The position numbers and the translations under genes are program-made. A stretch of 64,000 nucleotides of DNA from Arion vulgaris. Taxonomy: Eukaryota > Mollusca > Gastropoda > Stylommatophora > Arionidae. The notes beneath the pieces were generated by a model. The model saw only the letters and a list, made by a program, of their open reading frames with translations. It was not told where the DNA came from and did not search any database. Of this stretch, positions 11,421-21,480 are shown piece by piece. How positions within the stretch are numbered: position 1 is the first letter of the stretch; each line of letters opens with the position of its first letter. The DNA is taken from assembly GCA_020796225.1 (NCBI GenBank), contig CM036758.1, positions 27,908,322 through 27,972,321 of the forward strand, read 5' to 3'.

Positions 11421-11780
11421 ATAGCGTTTGAGGAGAGCTGTACCCTTATTTTGATCTGTCTTGTGCAGGTTGAGTCAGTGCTTTGGAAATCCCGGATGCA
11501 TTTACGTCTCGCAGTACCATTCATGCGCTGGTGAAATCTCCAGAACGACGACTCGGATTTTTCAGCGCACAGCCTACTGCATAATTCGTCCCATACGATA
11601 TTCTTAGCCAGATTTGCACATGCTTTAAAGGACACAGTTTTCTCTTCCATGTCCTTTTTCCGTTTCTTCGAATATGCAGGTTTCTGTTGGTCGCCCTTCT
11701 AGCCTTCTGCCACAATTTGACAGCTCGTCTCTTGATCAGTCAGGCTTCAGAAACCATTTCATTCCGCCATGGAAGTTGTG

Positions 11781-12341
11781 TTATATTCCTCTGTATATTG
11801 TGGGAAGGTCTAATTTTAATGCGCCTGATCTTGCTGATAGTGTCACACTCTGCTGTGTCATGGCGAAAGCTGTGCCCAATTCTCTGTGCCTCCATGATCT
11901 GCGTTTCTCGACATGGATCATACTCGGACAGTGATCACTGTCGTGATATCCAAACACACTCCATTTACACAAGGGCAACAGAGTGGGGACACTAACGCCA
12001 AATCAATGACACTATCAGAGTCCCTGGTCGACTCGCTAGTCTGGTTGCTCTACCATCATTGATACAGACCAGATCTGATGTCACGAGCGCGTTTCCAACT
12101 TTTCACCCTACTTGTTGGTAGGGTTATTACCCCACTGTCTACCACTGGCGTTAAAGTCACCACAGAAGATGATGTTCTTCTCGTCCTGGTAAAATAGACT
12201 TTGCCACTGCAGTGTATCGACCTTGCCGTTACACGCATACACATTAACCAGAACGAACAGGACAGGTGTCTGCACTCTAACAGCATGTACCTGCATTGTG
12301 TCCCAGTTCCACTTTGACATGTCTACTTCAGATGCCGACAT
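11781..12341 (-). pseudogene. Endonuclease region of minus-strand LINE copy
   Basis: The frames show MSASEVDMSKWNWDTMQV, FVLVNVYACNGKVD, IIFCGDFNASGRQWGNN and, after a frameshift, VFGYHDSDHCPSMIHVE. These align with the plus-strand copy from about residue 130 of the domain. The N-terminal third, including the active-site N and E, is missing and is occupied by the minisatellite at 12350-12695. Confidence 0.75.
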
Positions 12342-12349
12342 CTCATTCT

Positions 12350-12695
12350 AAGCTCATTATAATGTTCCTGTAAGTCGCTCCTGTTGAGTCGTTCTCATGA
12401 TAGTCGTATATGTGATCTCGTATCGTTCTCATTAAGTTCGTTCTCTTATAGTCGCACATTTAGTCGTTCCATATAGTCTTCTCGATAAGGTCGTCTTTTT
12501 ACGCTCACGTTCCAGTATATGATGATTACGTTCTCTAACTCTATATATTTTTTTCGTTCTCATATAGTCGTTCTCATTATAGTCGTTCTCATTATATGTT
12601 CTGTGTCTCTACTATATTCGTTCTCATTATAGTCGTTCTCATTATAGTCGTTCTCATATATCGTTCTCATTATAGTCGTTCTCACTTCAACATAT
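12350..12695. repeat. 15-bp minisatellite inside a LINE
   Basis: Irregular tandem copies of a 15-base unit (plus strand tcgttctcattatag) fill the place where the partner LINE has endonuclease sequence (about 3470-3665). LINE sequence resumes cleanly on both sides: 12341 and below matches 3675 onward, and 12700-12745 matches 3402-3465. The first unit appears to begin in LINE sequence around gagcgact. Indels are frequent. Confidence 0.75.
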
Positions 12696-12989
12696 TCTTC
12701 CTGGTACCCGATCTTTTCCTTTTTACACCGCCTACCTTGCATTAGACTGTGTCTCTGGTTATGTATAGTGCTGCAATAACTGACTGTGAAGCGCTGTTGA
12801 GAATCTGCAAAGGATACTCGCCTACATACACGAACTCCGTTGCAGGCAGAGAATCCATTTCCACGTTAAAGAATGGCTATAAATCAGTTATTATTATTCA
12901 GGTTATCGGCAAGTGGACACACCTTAAACTTGGGTTGATTCACTTACAATATTAATAGTGTATAGTACAATAGTGCAAAAAGTGCGTTT

Positions 12990-13083
12990 TTTCATCAAAT
13001 TTTGTACTCAGTAGTTTCTTAATACACACTACTGCAGTATAATTCAGTAGTGTGTATTCAGAAACTACTGAGTAAAATTGATG
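12990..13083. repeat. Long imperfect palindrome at a LINE 5' end
   Basis: Arms 13005-13033 and 13046-13074 (29 bases each, one mismatch) are inverted complements around a 12-base loop. Weaker pairing extends outward (catcaaatttt against aaaattgatg). The palindrome sits within 15 bp of the 5' junction of the minus-strand LINE and is absent from the plus-strand LINE copy. It could be a foldback element or a rearranged end made during integration. Confidence 0.8.
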
Positions 13084-13089
13084 ACATAT

Positions 13090-13612
13090 TTTTAAAATAT
13101 GTCTCTTGCAATAAAGAAGTTAATTTGATTTCTCTTGCTTACTCCAGTAATCTTTTATGAATATATGTTTTTTTTAGTTCTCATAGAATGGTTTTCGTCT
13201 ATCTTCTGTGGTTTTTTTCTCCCACTCCATGTAGTCTCACAACGTGTTCGTATTCCTACTTTGGCATTGATGTGTATGTTACCATGAACACTAAAAGTGC
13301 ATTGTTCAATACAATGTTTTTCTCGAAACACGTCAAAACAAATGAAGAAACGTTGTATTGTGTATTGCTATTATGTTTGTATTTTATAAAACTACAGTAC
13401 TTTGATTTTACGTGTTTCGACATTGCTACTTAGTTTTACTGCAGTCTTCGCTTAGATGTCGATAATAGAACTTTTCTCCCAACATTATGCTATCAGTGCA
13501 AGACCTGAACCCAAATCATTTGGTGTATCAACCTGACAAAACTAGTCATTACAGAGATGAATATTGCCGCGCATGAATCGCTCGGTTATAAAGACGTGAC
13601 AGTTTTAAAATG
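13090..13612 (+). repeat. Block R1, first copy, right part
   Basis: After the LINE target duplication, R1 resumes and matches about 56763-57197 (shared landmarks: ccatgtagt, cgtgttcgtattcct, aaaactacagtacttt, and caaaactagtcattacagag). Short open frames here are not conserved between the copies, so no gene is called. Confidence 0.75.
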
Positions 13613-14400
13613 AAGACATCGAAACAAGTGGATTGACATCAGTACTGAACTTCATCAAGAACAACAAATTATCTTATGTTGCGCTATTACATATGAATTA
13701 GCTCAACAGACATTGCCTAAGACAATGTTGATCATTACAGTGGACGAAACAAGACCGTTTACGCAAGGTTGACATCATAAATAGTTGGTGAAACAGTGTT
13801 TTGAAGCACACATAAAGCCCTGTTCTGAAATCTCTTCTTATCCTGATGCATGAGTCAAAACATGTTTGAGAAGGATAGAAGAAGAGAAGATTCCTTTCTT
13901 GTAATTATTTATCATCTTCTAGTTGACTTGACTAAGCTTGAGATGACTTTTGTTTCTTTCTTCTTTTTGTTCTTCATGATTTTGCTGTTTGTCTCATGCA
14001 GGTTTAACTGATAATCGGTTTCTGAGATAGTGACAGTCTGGTCTGATATGTTGGGTGTTTTGTTTGTTTTTAAGATGTCTTAACTCTATCAATTCATTTC
14101 TCTTTTCTGTCTTTTTCAATGAATCTAACAACAGGTGTTGTTCGACTATTCTTCTAATTTTCTCATTTCGTATATGTCCTTGTTTTATTTGACTTACTCA
14201 AGCACTCATTTCAATGGTGACAATTTTACATCTTGTTCTTTTGTCATGTGTCTTAGTTTGACTAGAGCATAGTTTGTAAGATGATTCATTTATGTCTCGT
14301 TCTGGTCTACTTTGATTGACAGTGTTTCAAGGTTCAGATAAGTTGGTGATAAGTTGTTGAGCACTGGTTCTAGAATTTCGATATGCCTATCCACTTTACT
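13613..14400. other. Unassigned interval, possibly LINE-derived
   Basis: No complete domain. From about 14400 down to 14100 the minus strand keeps open, LINE-like stretches (for example DSKVDRHIEILEPVL) that could be the decayed end of the reverse transcriptase fragment to the right. Below 14000 nothing is recognised. Confidence 0.35.
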
Positions 14401-15345
14401 ATCAGATGTAAAGATACTTTGGGCATTTGAATTCTCGCACTTTCTTTAGTGTTGTTTCATTTATTTGTATGTTGATATCTTTATGTTCTCTGTTCATAGT
14501 CATGACTTTTGTCTTTAGAATGTTGATCTTCATGCACGGCGACCTATTTGTATGTTGATATCTTTGTGTTCTCTGTTCATAGTCATGACTTTTGTCTTTA
14601 GAATGTTGATCTTCATGCACGGCGACCTATTTGTATGTTGATATCTTTATGTTCTCTGTTCATAGTCATGACTTTTGTCTTTAGAATGTTGATCTTCATG
14701 CACGGCGACCTATTTGTATGTTGATATCTTTATGTTCTCTGTTCATAGTCATGACTTTTGTCTTTAGAATGTTGATCTTCATGCACGGCGACCTATTTGT
14801 ATGTTGATATCTTTGTGTTCTCTGTTCATAGTCATGACTTTTGTCTTTAGAATGTTGATCTTCATGCACGGCGACCTATTTGTATGTTGATATCTTTGTG
14901 TTCTCTGTTCATAGTCATGACTTTTGTCTTTAGAATGTTGATCTTCATGCACGGCGACCTATTTGTATGTTGATATCTTTATGTTCTCTGTTCATAGTCA
15001 TGACTTTTGTCTTTAGAATGTTGATCTTCATGCACGGCGACCTATTTGTATGTTGATATCTTTGTGTTCTCTGTTCATAGTCATGACTTTTGTCTTTAGA
15101 ATGTTGATCTTCATGCACGGCGACCTATTTGTATGTTGATATCTTTGTGTTCTCTGTTCATAGTCATGACTTTTGTCTTTAGAATGTTGATCTTCATGGT
15201 GTATTTGATTAAACTAGTGTTGAGAAAGTTTATGTGTTCCTGCAGCTGTTCACTATTATTATGGAAAATATACAGTGGTAGTCAACAAAGAGCAGTTCAT
15301 TTTGTTGGTCTACGTCTAGTGATGTTTCATCTATTTTGGTGAAGA
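14400..15345 (-). pseudogene. LINE reverse transcriptase C-terminal fragment (LINE D)
   Basis: Near 15290-15210 the minus strand reads QNELLFVD, then a motif C equivalent, then HINFLNTSLIKYHMKIN, followed by KTKVMTMNREHKD, INIQINETTLKKVREF and K(C)PKYL. That is the order after motif C in RTE-like LINEs. The KTKVMTMNREHK segment has been amplified into the 83-bp array. The fragment abuts the C-terminal end of LINE A at about 15345. Confidence 0.6.
14462..15208. repeat. 83-bp tandem array made from LINE coding sequence
   Basis: Nine near-identical units start at 14462, 14545, 14628, 14711, 14794, 14877, 14960, 15043 and 15126, exactly 83 bp apart. Each encodes on the minus strand MKINILKTKVMTMNREHKD and a short continuation, so the unit is a slice of LINE D reverse transcriptase. 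83 is not a multiple of three, so a frame cannot cross units. The first unit lacks the cacggcgacc spacer on its outer side. One variable base (ctttatg or ctttgtg) runs a,g,a,a,g,g,a,g,g along the array. Confidence 0.95.
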
Positions 15346-15636
15346 CTGTCCGTGTATATAATGATATTGTTTATCCATCTTTTTCTTGGTCTTCCCTCAA
15401 CCCTAGTGCCCGATCTCTTTTTATTGTATGCTGTTATTTGTGGTTGAATGTGTATCATTCTCATTAAATGCCCAAACCACTGCATTTGTTGTCTTTCGAT
15501 GTATTCGGTGCATGAAGTTATACCCACTCCATTTTGGTGTCCTCATTTGTAGTCTGTCTTTCCTGGTGACTCCCACTGCCTTCCTCAAACATTTCATTTC
15601 AGTGCTTTGGAAATTTCAGAGCTTTCTGTGACTTAA
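15346..15636 (-). pseudogene. LINE A, C-terminal part
   Basis: The minus strand reads CLRKAVGVTRKDR, then, after a frameshift, VGITSCTEYIERQQMQWFGH, LMRM and GRPRKRWINNI. This is the conserved end of RTE-like polyproteins (RR..WFGH..RM...GRPKxxW). It continues the reverse transcriptase at 15890-16646 across the SINE. Confidence 0.75.
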
Positions 15637-15889
15637 AAGGGTTTAAAAGTCGAAGGATAGACTTCATTGCACCGGATTTTACCCCATACGGCTCGGTCCC
15701 TCTCCGCAGAAATGGCACCCAAAGAGTATTGTGCAAAGCACGAACTCCGTAGCTCCAGCAACAATCCTAGGTGTCTCTGAAAAAACTGTACTCGTGAACA
15801 AAATGGCGCGGTCAGGATTCGAACCCATGACCTTCGACTCACAAGGCAAAGGGCTTAACCACTTAGCCACAGAGACCCCTAACAAAGTG
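15637..15889 (-). mobile_element. tRNA-derived SINE, family 1, copy a
   Basis: On the minus strand the 5' end reads ggtctctgtggctaagtgg (box A-like TGGCTAAGTGG), followed about 40 bases on by GGTTCGAATCC (box B), the two internal promoter boxes of RNA polymerase III. The body matches 40629-40883 over its whole length. It sits between LPTL and the SETW-equivalent segment of LINE A, which it splits. No clear target duplication was found for this copy. Confidence 0.85.
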
Positions 15890-17440
15890 TTGGTAGGAAA
15901 ATACTTTTTATCATCTGTCTTTTCACTTCCATCTTGATCTTTGGGTGTTGTAGTAATGGTGCCAGCTGGTAGGCCACTGCATTTGCTTTTTGACAGCTTG
16001 TCTCTATTTCTCTATCGAGTTTTCCGTCCTGTGTGAAAATACTGCCTAAATATTTGAATTCGGAAACTTGCTTTACTCTGGTGTTATCTATTTGTATGTT
16101 TGCTTGGCTTGGTGTTCTGCTGATTTTCATGGTCTCGATCTTTTGTTTGTTGATTTTCATGTTGTACTTTCTACATGCTATTAGCAATGAATTCATGTGT
16201 TGTTGTAGCTCATCTTCATAGATTAAACTTTGGTCGTCTGCAAAAAGTAATTCACTGATTTGATTATTTAATTGGTCGTAGTGATCATTGTCTATGTCAA
16301 TAAGGTCTTTTCCGCACTGTGTTTCTTTCACTATTCTGTCTATATATATGTTGAAGAGAAGAGGTGAGAGCACACAGCCCTGTCTTACTCCTGATTTTGT
16401 TTCGAGTGATTCTGTCATTCCATTTGTTGTTATTACCACGCTGTGACTATTTGTATATATTGCTCTGATATTGTCTAGCAGTTGTCCCTTGATCCCATAG
16501 TTTTCTAGTGTTTCCCATAGAATACTTCTATCTATTCTGTCGAATGCCTTTTCTTGATCGATGAATAATAAGTATAACTCTTTATTATATTGTATTGCTT
16601 TTTCACTCAGTTGTCTCAGAGTGAATAGAGCGTCTGTGCATCCCACTCCTCTTCTAAATCCAAACTGTGAGGTGCTTATTTGTGGGTCAGCGATGTGTCT
16701 TATGCGCTGTTTTAATATTTTTGCATATATTTTACCAGTTTGGCTTTATAGGGAAATGCTTCTGTATGTTTCGCATTCTCTTTTATTGCTTTATTTTTCC
16801 ATAATGGGACTATTACTGATTTTTGCGAGTCATCAGGAACTTTTTACTTTTCTTACTGTCCATGCAGCTGTGAATACTCTGTTTAATTATTTTACACCTA
16901 TTTCTGTGCATGCTTTAATTCCTTCGTTGGATATGCCATCTGCACCTGGTGATTTGTTGTTAGGGCTGTTCTTTATTACTCTACAATTTCTTGGATCAAT
17001 ATATGAGATTTTGTTTCTTCACTTTCCTTTGTTGTGTGTATATATTCAGTTAATTTAGTAGGGTTATAAAGTTCTTGAAAATATTCCTTCTATCTGTTCA
17101 TTCTATCTTGTCTGTTGAGTAATGGTGTTCCTTCCTTACTGTTTATGATAGTGGTAGGGTTGTAGCTATCGTCTCTCACTCTCATTGCCTTGACACTCTT
17201 AAAAAATTCTCTCGGTTTTGTCCTACATAAGTCTGTTAGATGTTCTCCCTATTTGTACCATGAGTTTTCTTTCTCTTTCTTGACTATTCTTTTCACCTCT
17301 TTCCTGGCTAGACGGTATTGTACATAGTCGTTATGGTGTTTAGATTTAAACCATGTTTGGAAATAATGTTTCGTACTGTGCATGACTGTTTGTATCTCTT
17401 CACTCCACGATGCTGTTTTTTGATGAGCTTTGGCTGGTCC
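15890..17440 (-). pseudogene. LINE A, reverse transcriptase and linker
   Basis: A 255-codon frame (16646-15879) is the best-preserved reverse transcriptase in the window: FIDQEKAFDRID (motif A), GVRQGCVLSPLLFNIYIDR (motif B), LLFADDQSLIYED (motif C, both aspartates), FKYLGSIFTQDG and IKSIFLPTL. Upstream, to 17440, the linker is degenerate but readable (KTASWSEEIQ, WFKSKHH, YRLARKEVKRIVKKEKE). The upstream continuation lies beyond LINE B at 20085. Confidence 0.8.
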
Positions 17441-18305
17441 TCTTGTGCCATATTACTTACTTAATCCCGTCATGCCTAGTGACACATGGGGCTTCAGAAA
17501 GGACTTTCCATGCTCTCCTGTCCGTGCAACCTTCAGCGCAGAGCCCCACGTCAGAGATGCGGTGTCCAGTTCCTCTTCCATCATGCGCCTCCATGTTGTC
17601 CGTGGTCTGCCTTTCTTTCTCTTTCCTCTGGTGTCCAAGTGAGGGCTATCCTTGCAGGCATTTCTTGTTTCATTCTCATAACATGTCCGAGCCATTTCCA
17701 TCTTCTCTTTTGAGTATGTCATTCATTGCCTCTTGTCTTGTGTCTTGGAGTAGTTGGTTATTGGATATTTTTACTGGCCAAAAGATTCCCAAGATTCTGC
17801 GAAGACAAGAGTGGTGGAAAACTGACAGCCTGCTAGTATCTCCTTTGGTCATCCTCCAACACTCCGATCCGTAGAGCAAAACTGGCAAAACAATGCTTTT
17901 ATAGAGTTTAAGCTTTGTGGTCCTATTGTAGATTTTGGGCTTCCATACTGGCTTCATTCTGGCAAAAGCGGTTCTGGCCTTACTCAGACGTGATTTTATA
18001 TCTTCCTCTGTGCCACCATTTAGTGTCAGTACGCTACCAAGATATGTAAACTGCTCAACCCTTTCCAGTGTTTGATTTTCTAACATTACTGGTTGTTGGA
18101 TTTCACTGTTTGTCATAATTTTTGTTTTCCTGTGTTTGTTTTGAGGCCTACTGTCTTTGCCGTGCTGTGAAGTATTGTACTTTTCTCTTGTATATGTTCA
18201 TATTTGTGTGACACCAGGGCTATATCGTCTGCAAAGTCCAGGTCCTCAAGCATCTCGAAAAGGGTCCATCTTATTCCTCTTGGTGCTTGTTGTTTTATGG
18301 CATTT

Positions 18306-18965
18306 TTAGCACCCAGTCAATTGTAATACTAAACAAAGAGAGGACATTACGCATCCCTGTCTTACACCAGATTTTACTGGGAATGTTTTGTTGGAATTCT
18401 TTAGGTTACAGGAGAAATCTTTATAGAAGAGGGCTATGATGTTGACAAGCTTCTGCGGTACGCCGTATTGTCTCAGTATCTTCCATAGGCTGTCTCTGTG
18501 GACGCTGTCGAATGCCTTTTCAAAATCTATGAAGTTGATATATATAGTCCTTTGCCACTCGCTACATTGTTCTAAAATGTTACGCAGGGTAAATATATGT
18601 TCATTTGTTCCTCTTCCTTTCCTAAATCCTGCTTGCTCCATTCGTAGACACTTGTCTACTGCTTCTTGTATTCGCATTATGACAATTTTGCAGAATATCT
18701 TACTTGGGATTGAAAGCAACGTGATTCCTCTCCAGTTATTGCAATCTGTTAGGTATCCTTTCTTGGGGATTTTCACCACAGTACCCCTAGTCCAATCCTT
18801 AGGCAATTCTTCTTTCTCCCAGATATCTGCAAACAATGGCTCTAATATGTTTGCAGCTAAGATTGGATCGATCTTGAAAAGCTCTGCTGTCATTTCATCA
18901 TTTCCCGGTGCTTTGTTGTTTCTCAGGGATCCAATAGCTTTTACTATTTCTTGCTTTTCTGGCAA
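18306..18965 (-). pseudogene. LINE B reverse transcriptase, N-terminal half
   Basis: A 219-codon frame. The finger and palm segments are readable: IVKAIGSLRNNKAPGNDEM, ELPKDWTRGTVVKIPKKG, NWRGITLLSIPSKI, EQAGFRKGRG, FIDFEKAFDSVHRDSLWKI and KSGVRQGCVMS. The frame is lost immediately after motif B; motif C follows about 100 bp downstream in another frame. Confidence 0.75.
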
Positions 18966-19271
18966 TTTGAGGTTGATATCAATATCCTGTGCGGCCGGTG
19001 GGATATCGGTGGATGTTCAGGATCAGGTCTGTTTAGCACATCTTCAAAGTGGGATGTCCATCTCATATCCTGCTCCTGCTCTGTTGTCAACAGTTGTCCT
19101 AGACTGTTTCTGACTGGCATGTTATGGTTGTGTCTTTTACCTCCGCATAATTGTTTGGTAATCTTGTACAGTGTGTGCAGATCATGTACTTTAGCAGCTT
19201 TTCTGCTATTTCTGCTGTCTTTTCCATAAATTGTCTCTTGTCTGTTCTAGCACTTCTTTTTACCATTTTGT

Positions 19272-19991
19272 TTAGTTCTGTATATTCTTTTCTTGCCTTA
19301 TCTTTTGACGTTCTGATCTAATGCTATTGATGAGAATTTTTTTCTCCTTTCGCTTTTGGATGTATTCTAAGGTCTTGCCACTTATCCACTCTTTATGTTG
19401 TCCTTTACTGGTTCCCAGTACCCTACTGCTAACTATTTTATATGTGCCTTTGATCGCTTTCCATTTTTCTTGGATACTTTCAGTTGGTGTTGTGTCTGAC
19501 TGCTCTGACAGGATTTGAAATCTGTTCTTTAGTTCCATTATATATTTTGTAGCAATCTCTCTGTCTTTTAATAGGTTAACATTAAAGTATTCTGTTCTTG
19601 TCTTGGCTTGTATATATGTTTTCTTGAGTTTGAGCCTGATCATGGCAACGACAAGGTGGTGGTCGCTGCCCACGTCAGCTCCTCTTTTCACCTTTACATC
19701 AAGTAATGTCTTTCGCCATTTGCTGTTGATCATAAAGTGGTCTATCTGGTTTTCATCTCTTCCATTTGGGGATATCCATGTGTACTTGTGTATGGTCCTG
19801 TGTGGAAACAATGTGCCTCCTATGATCAGTCTGTTTTCTAGACAAAAATTGCTCAACATTTCTCCATTTTCATTTGCAGTGCCACATCCCTCTTTCCCCA
19901 TTATTGCTTCTCTGTGTCTGTTATTGTTTCCAACTTTTGCGTTTAGGTCTCCCATTATGCACAAAACGTCCTGAGCTGGAACCTTGTCCAC
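19272..19991 (-). pseudogene. LINE B endonuclease, C-terminal two thirds
   Basis: A 239-codon frame with the catalytic MGDLNAKVG near residue 14, NQIDHFMINSKW, and GADVGSDHHLVV, the DH pair at the end of the domain. The frame then runs into the lysine-rich linker (QKRKEKKILINS). The first catalytic residues (N, E) lie upstream of the truncation point and are missing, so this copy could not have moved by itself. Confidence 0.75.
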
Positions 19992-20084
19992 TATTTCCTG
20001 TAACCTTCTATAAAATGTGTTTTGTCCTCTTCTTCGGCTTCGTTAGTGGGTGCATAGCATTGAATGATAGCCATATACTTTTAG

Positions 20085-21050
20085 TAAATTGTTTGATATG
20101 GAGGTTTTAAATACTGAGCATTCCTTCTCGATGTTATCAATTCTCTTGGGTAAGGTGTTGTAGATCTGGTTCATTTCTTGATATAACTCGTCTTTGGTTG
20201 TTTCTTCCACCAATGTTTTAAAGTTTATAACAAGCTATTTCCAATGTCTTGTTTCAGTTTTGTCATTTAGTCTCAGCGATTGTCTTCTCTCATTTACTAC
20301 GACAGGTCGATGGTCGGTATCTATGTTAATGTTTGGTATAACTTGGGCGTCTGTGATATATCCCTTCTTATATTGGGTGCCTGTATCTTACACGTATGTA
20401 ATCAATCTGTGACGCTTGAAGCAAATTGTCCCATCTGGACTAAGTTTTTATGTGTCTCTGTCTATGTTGATAAAATGTGTTTGTTATTATATGACAGTGT
20501 TCTAAGCATATATTTATTAGCTCTTCCACAATGTTGTTTCGTTCTGTTGATGTGTCTCCAAAATGTCCTAAACAGTGTTCATGATCATTTGTTTTCTTCC
20601 CTACTCTTCCGTTAAAATCTCCCATTACATAGATCTCTTCTTTGCTTATGATGTTATTTAAAGTGATAGAGAGACTTTCAAAGAAATCTTTCGTTCTTCG
20701 TCGTTTTATTGTCGTTACATGGGCATATACTTGAATGTATGTGTTGTCGTTCGTGGCATATCTTGAATATGTTATTGTCGTTACATGGGGCATATACTTG
20801 AATGTATGTTATTGTCGTTACTGGGGCATATACTTGAATGTATGTTATTGTCGTTACGGGCATATCTTGAATGTATGTTGTTGTTTTCTCTTTCTCCATT
20901 ATCTGTATGCTTATTATTCTTTCTGATATGTAGTCGACATTAGTTATGAGTTTGGCTTTATGTTGTTTTATTAGAAAGCCGACGCCATGTTTTGCTCTTG
21001 CATTTTTGTCTACCCCGCTGTCAATCATAACGTATTTATCATGAAATAAT
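20085..21050 (-). pseudogene. LINE A, endonuclease part
   Basis: The minus strand reads KHGVGFLIKQ, YISERIISIQI, YVMGDFNGRVGKK, LINICLEHCHIITNTFYQH, then in another frame ITDAQVIPNINIDTDHRPVVV (the DH end of the domain) and KDELYQEMNQIYNTLPKR (linker). Around the beta-strand ending in QVYAP the sequence is expanded into 37-bp tandem units (20715-20870). The 5' boundary near 21050 meets a different LINE fragment. Confidence 0.7.
20715..20870. repeat. ~37-bp tandem repeat inside LINE A endonuclease
   Basis: About four to five degenerate units (core attgtcgttac, then ggcatatacttgaatgta) are repeated. On the minus strand a unit encodes roughly TYIQVYAPVTTI, the QVYAP strand common to all these endonucleases. 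It is therefore a local amplification of LINE coding sequence, with indels between units. Confidence 0.75.
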
Positions 21051-21054
21051 GAGT

Positions 21055-21480
21055 CTGTGCACCCTTTTCCTTTTCTGAACCCACATTGTTACGGACTGAG
21101 TGTTGGCTCCACAATTTGTCTTTTGCTGCCCTAGAACACTTGTAACATTTTCAAACATGGCTTAGAAGGGCAAAGCTTCTGTATATACCACAATCCAGTT
21201 TTTTCACTTCTTCCACATTGATACTTGAATCGCTTTTTACTAATCTGAAGGGACAATTCTTTCTTCCTATGCCTTCTTGAAGATGTAATCTATCCAGGTT
21301 ATTCCAATTTCTCCACACGTCTTTATTTCCTCTGCTGTTATTTCATCAATTCCTGCAGCTTTGTTCTTTGGACTTCTCTTAGTATCTCTTACCTCATTTT
21401 CTAGTATTTGTTATGACATTATAAAAATGCTTGCTGGTCTCAACACATAATCTACTAAGATTTTCACTATATATGTTCTG
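21055..21480 (-). pseudogene. LINE C reverse transcriptase fragment
   Basis: The minus strand gives KNKAAGIDEITAEEIKTCG (start of a reverse transcriptase, usually NxKAxGxDxIxAE), then several stops, and at 21060-21100 GFRKGKGCTDS (the GFRxGxxTxD segment). It is highly decayed and differs from LINE A, whose corresponding segment is at 16646. Confidence 0.55.

Larger units (their letters stand above)
9131..13089 (-). mobile_element. I-group-like LINE, minus-strand copy with target duplication
   Basis: This is the same LINE as 3.2-6.9 kb, inverted. The 3' end (TTCAGT repeats at 9131) and the 5' end (13089) are flanked by the 13-bp direct repeat TTTTAAAATATGT (9118-9130 and 13090-13102). The R1 copy at 56.76 kb has this sequence once and no LINE. 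Order on the minus strand: 5' leader (12770-12920, matching 3225-3370), a 15-bp minisatellite replacing about 200 bp, endonuclease (12341-11781), reverse transcriptase (11217-10433) and RNase H (9946-9154). Confidence 0.9.
17441..20080 (-). mobile_element. RTE-like LINE B, 5' truncated, nested in LINE A
   Basis: Starts inside its own endonuclease (MAIIQCYAPTNEAEEEDK near 20075-20020). Then come MGDLNAKVG, IIGGTLFPHRTIHKYTWIS, NQIDHFMINSKWR and GSDHHLVVAMI (endonuclease, 19991-19272); NNKAPGNDEM, FIDFEKAFDSVHRDSLW and SGVRQGCVM (reverse transcriptase, 18965-18306); DLDFADDIALVSHK (motif C, near 18240); and FTYLGSVLTLNGG, LLYGSECW, RRILGIFWP with a GRPRTTWRRMM end (18116-17453). It ends in a taagtaagtaa tail. 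LINE A reads continuously on both sides. Confidence 0.85.

Noticed and set aside
15790..15885. tRNA gene
   Set aside because: Box A and B are present, but the sequence continues into a 250-bp conserved body, recurs at 40.6 kb with a target duplication, and does not fold into an obvious full cloverleaf. It is a SINE.
15637..15889. Target duplication for SINE copy a
   Set aside because: Weak similarity (caaagtg against cagtgc) was seen near the ends, but no exact repeat, so none is claimed.
18436..19229. Plus-strand frames of 92-225 codons with hydrophobic character
   Set aside because: Antisense shadows of LINE B; the minus strand carries the reverse transcriptase motifs.
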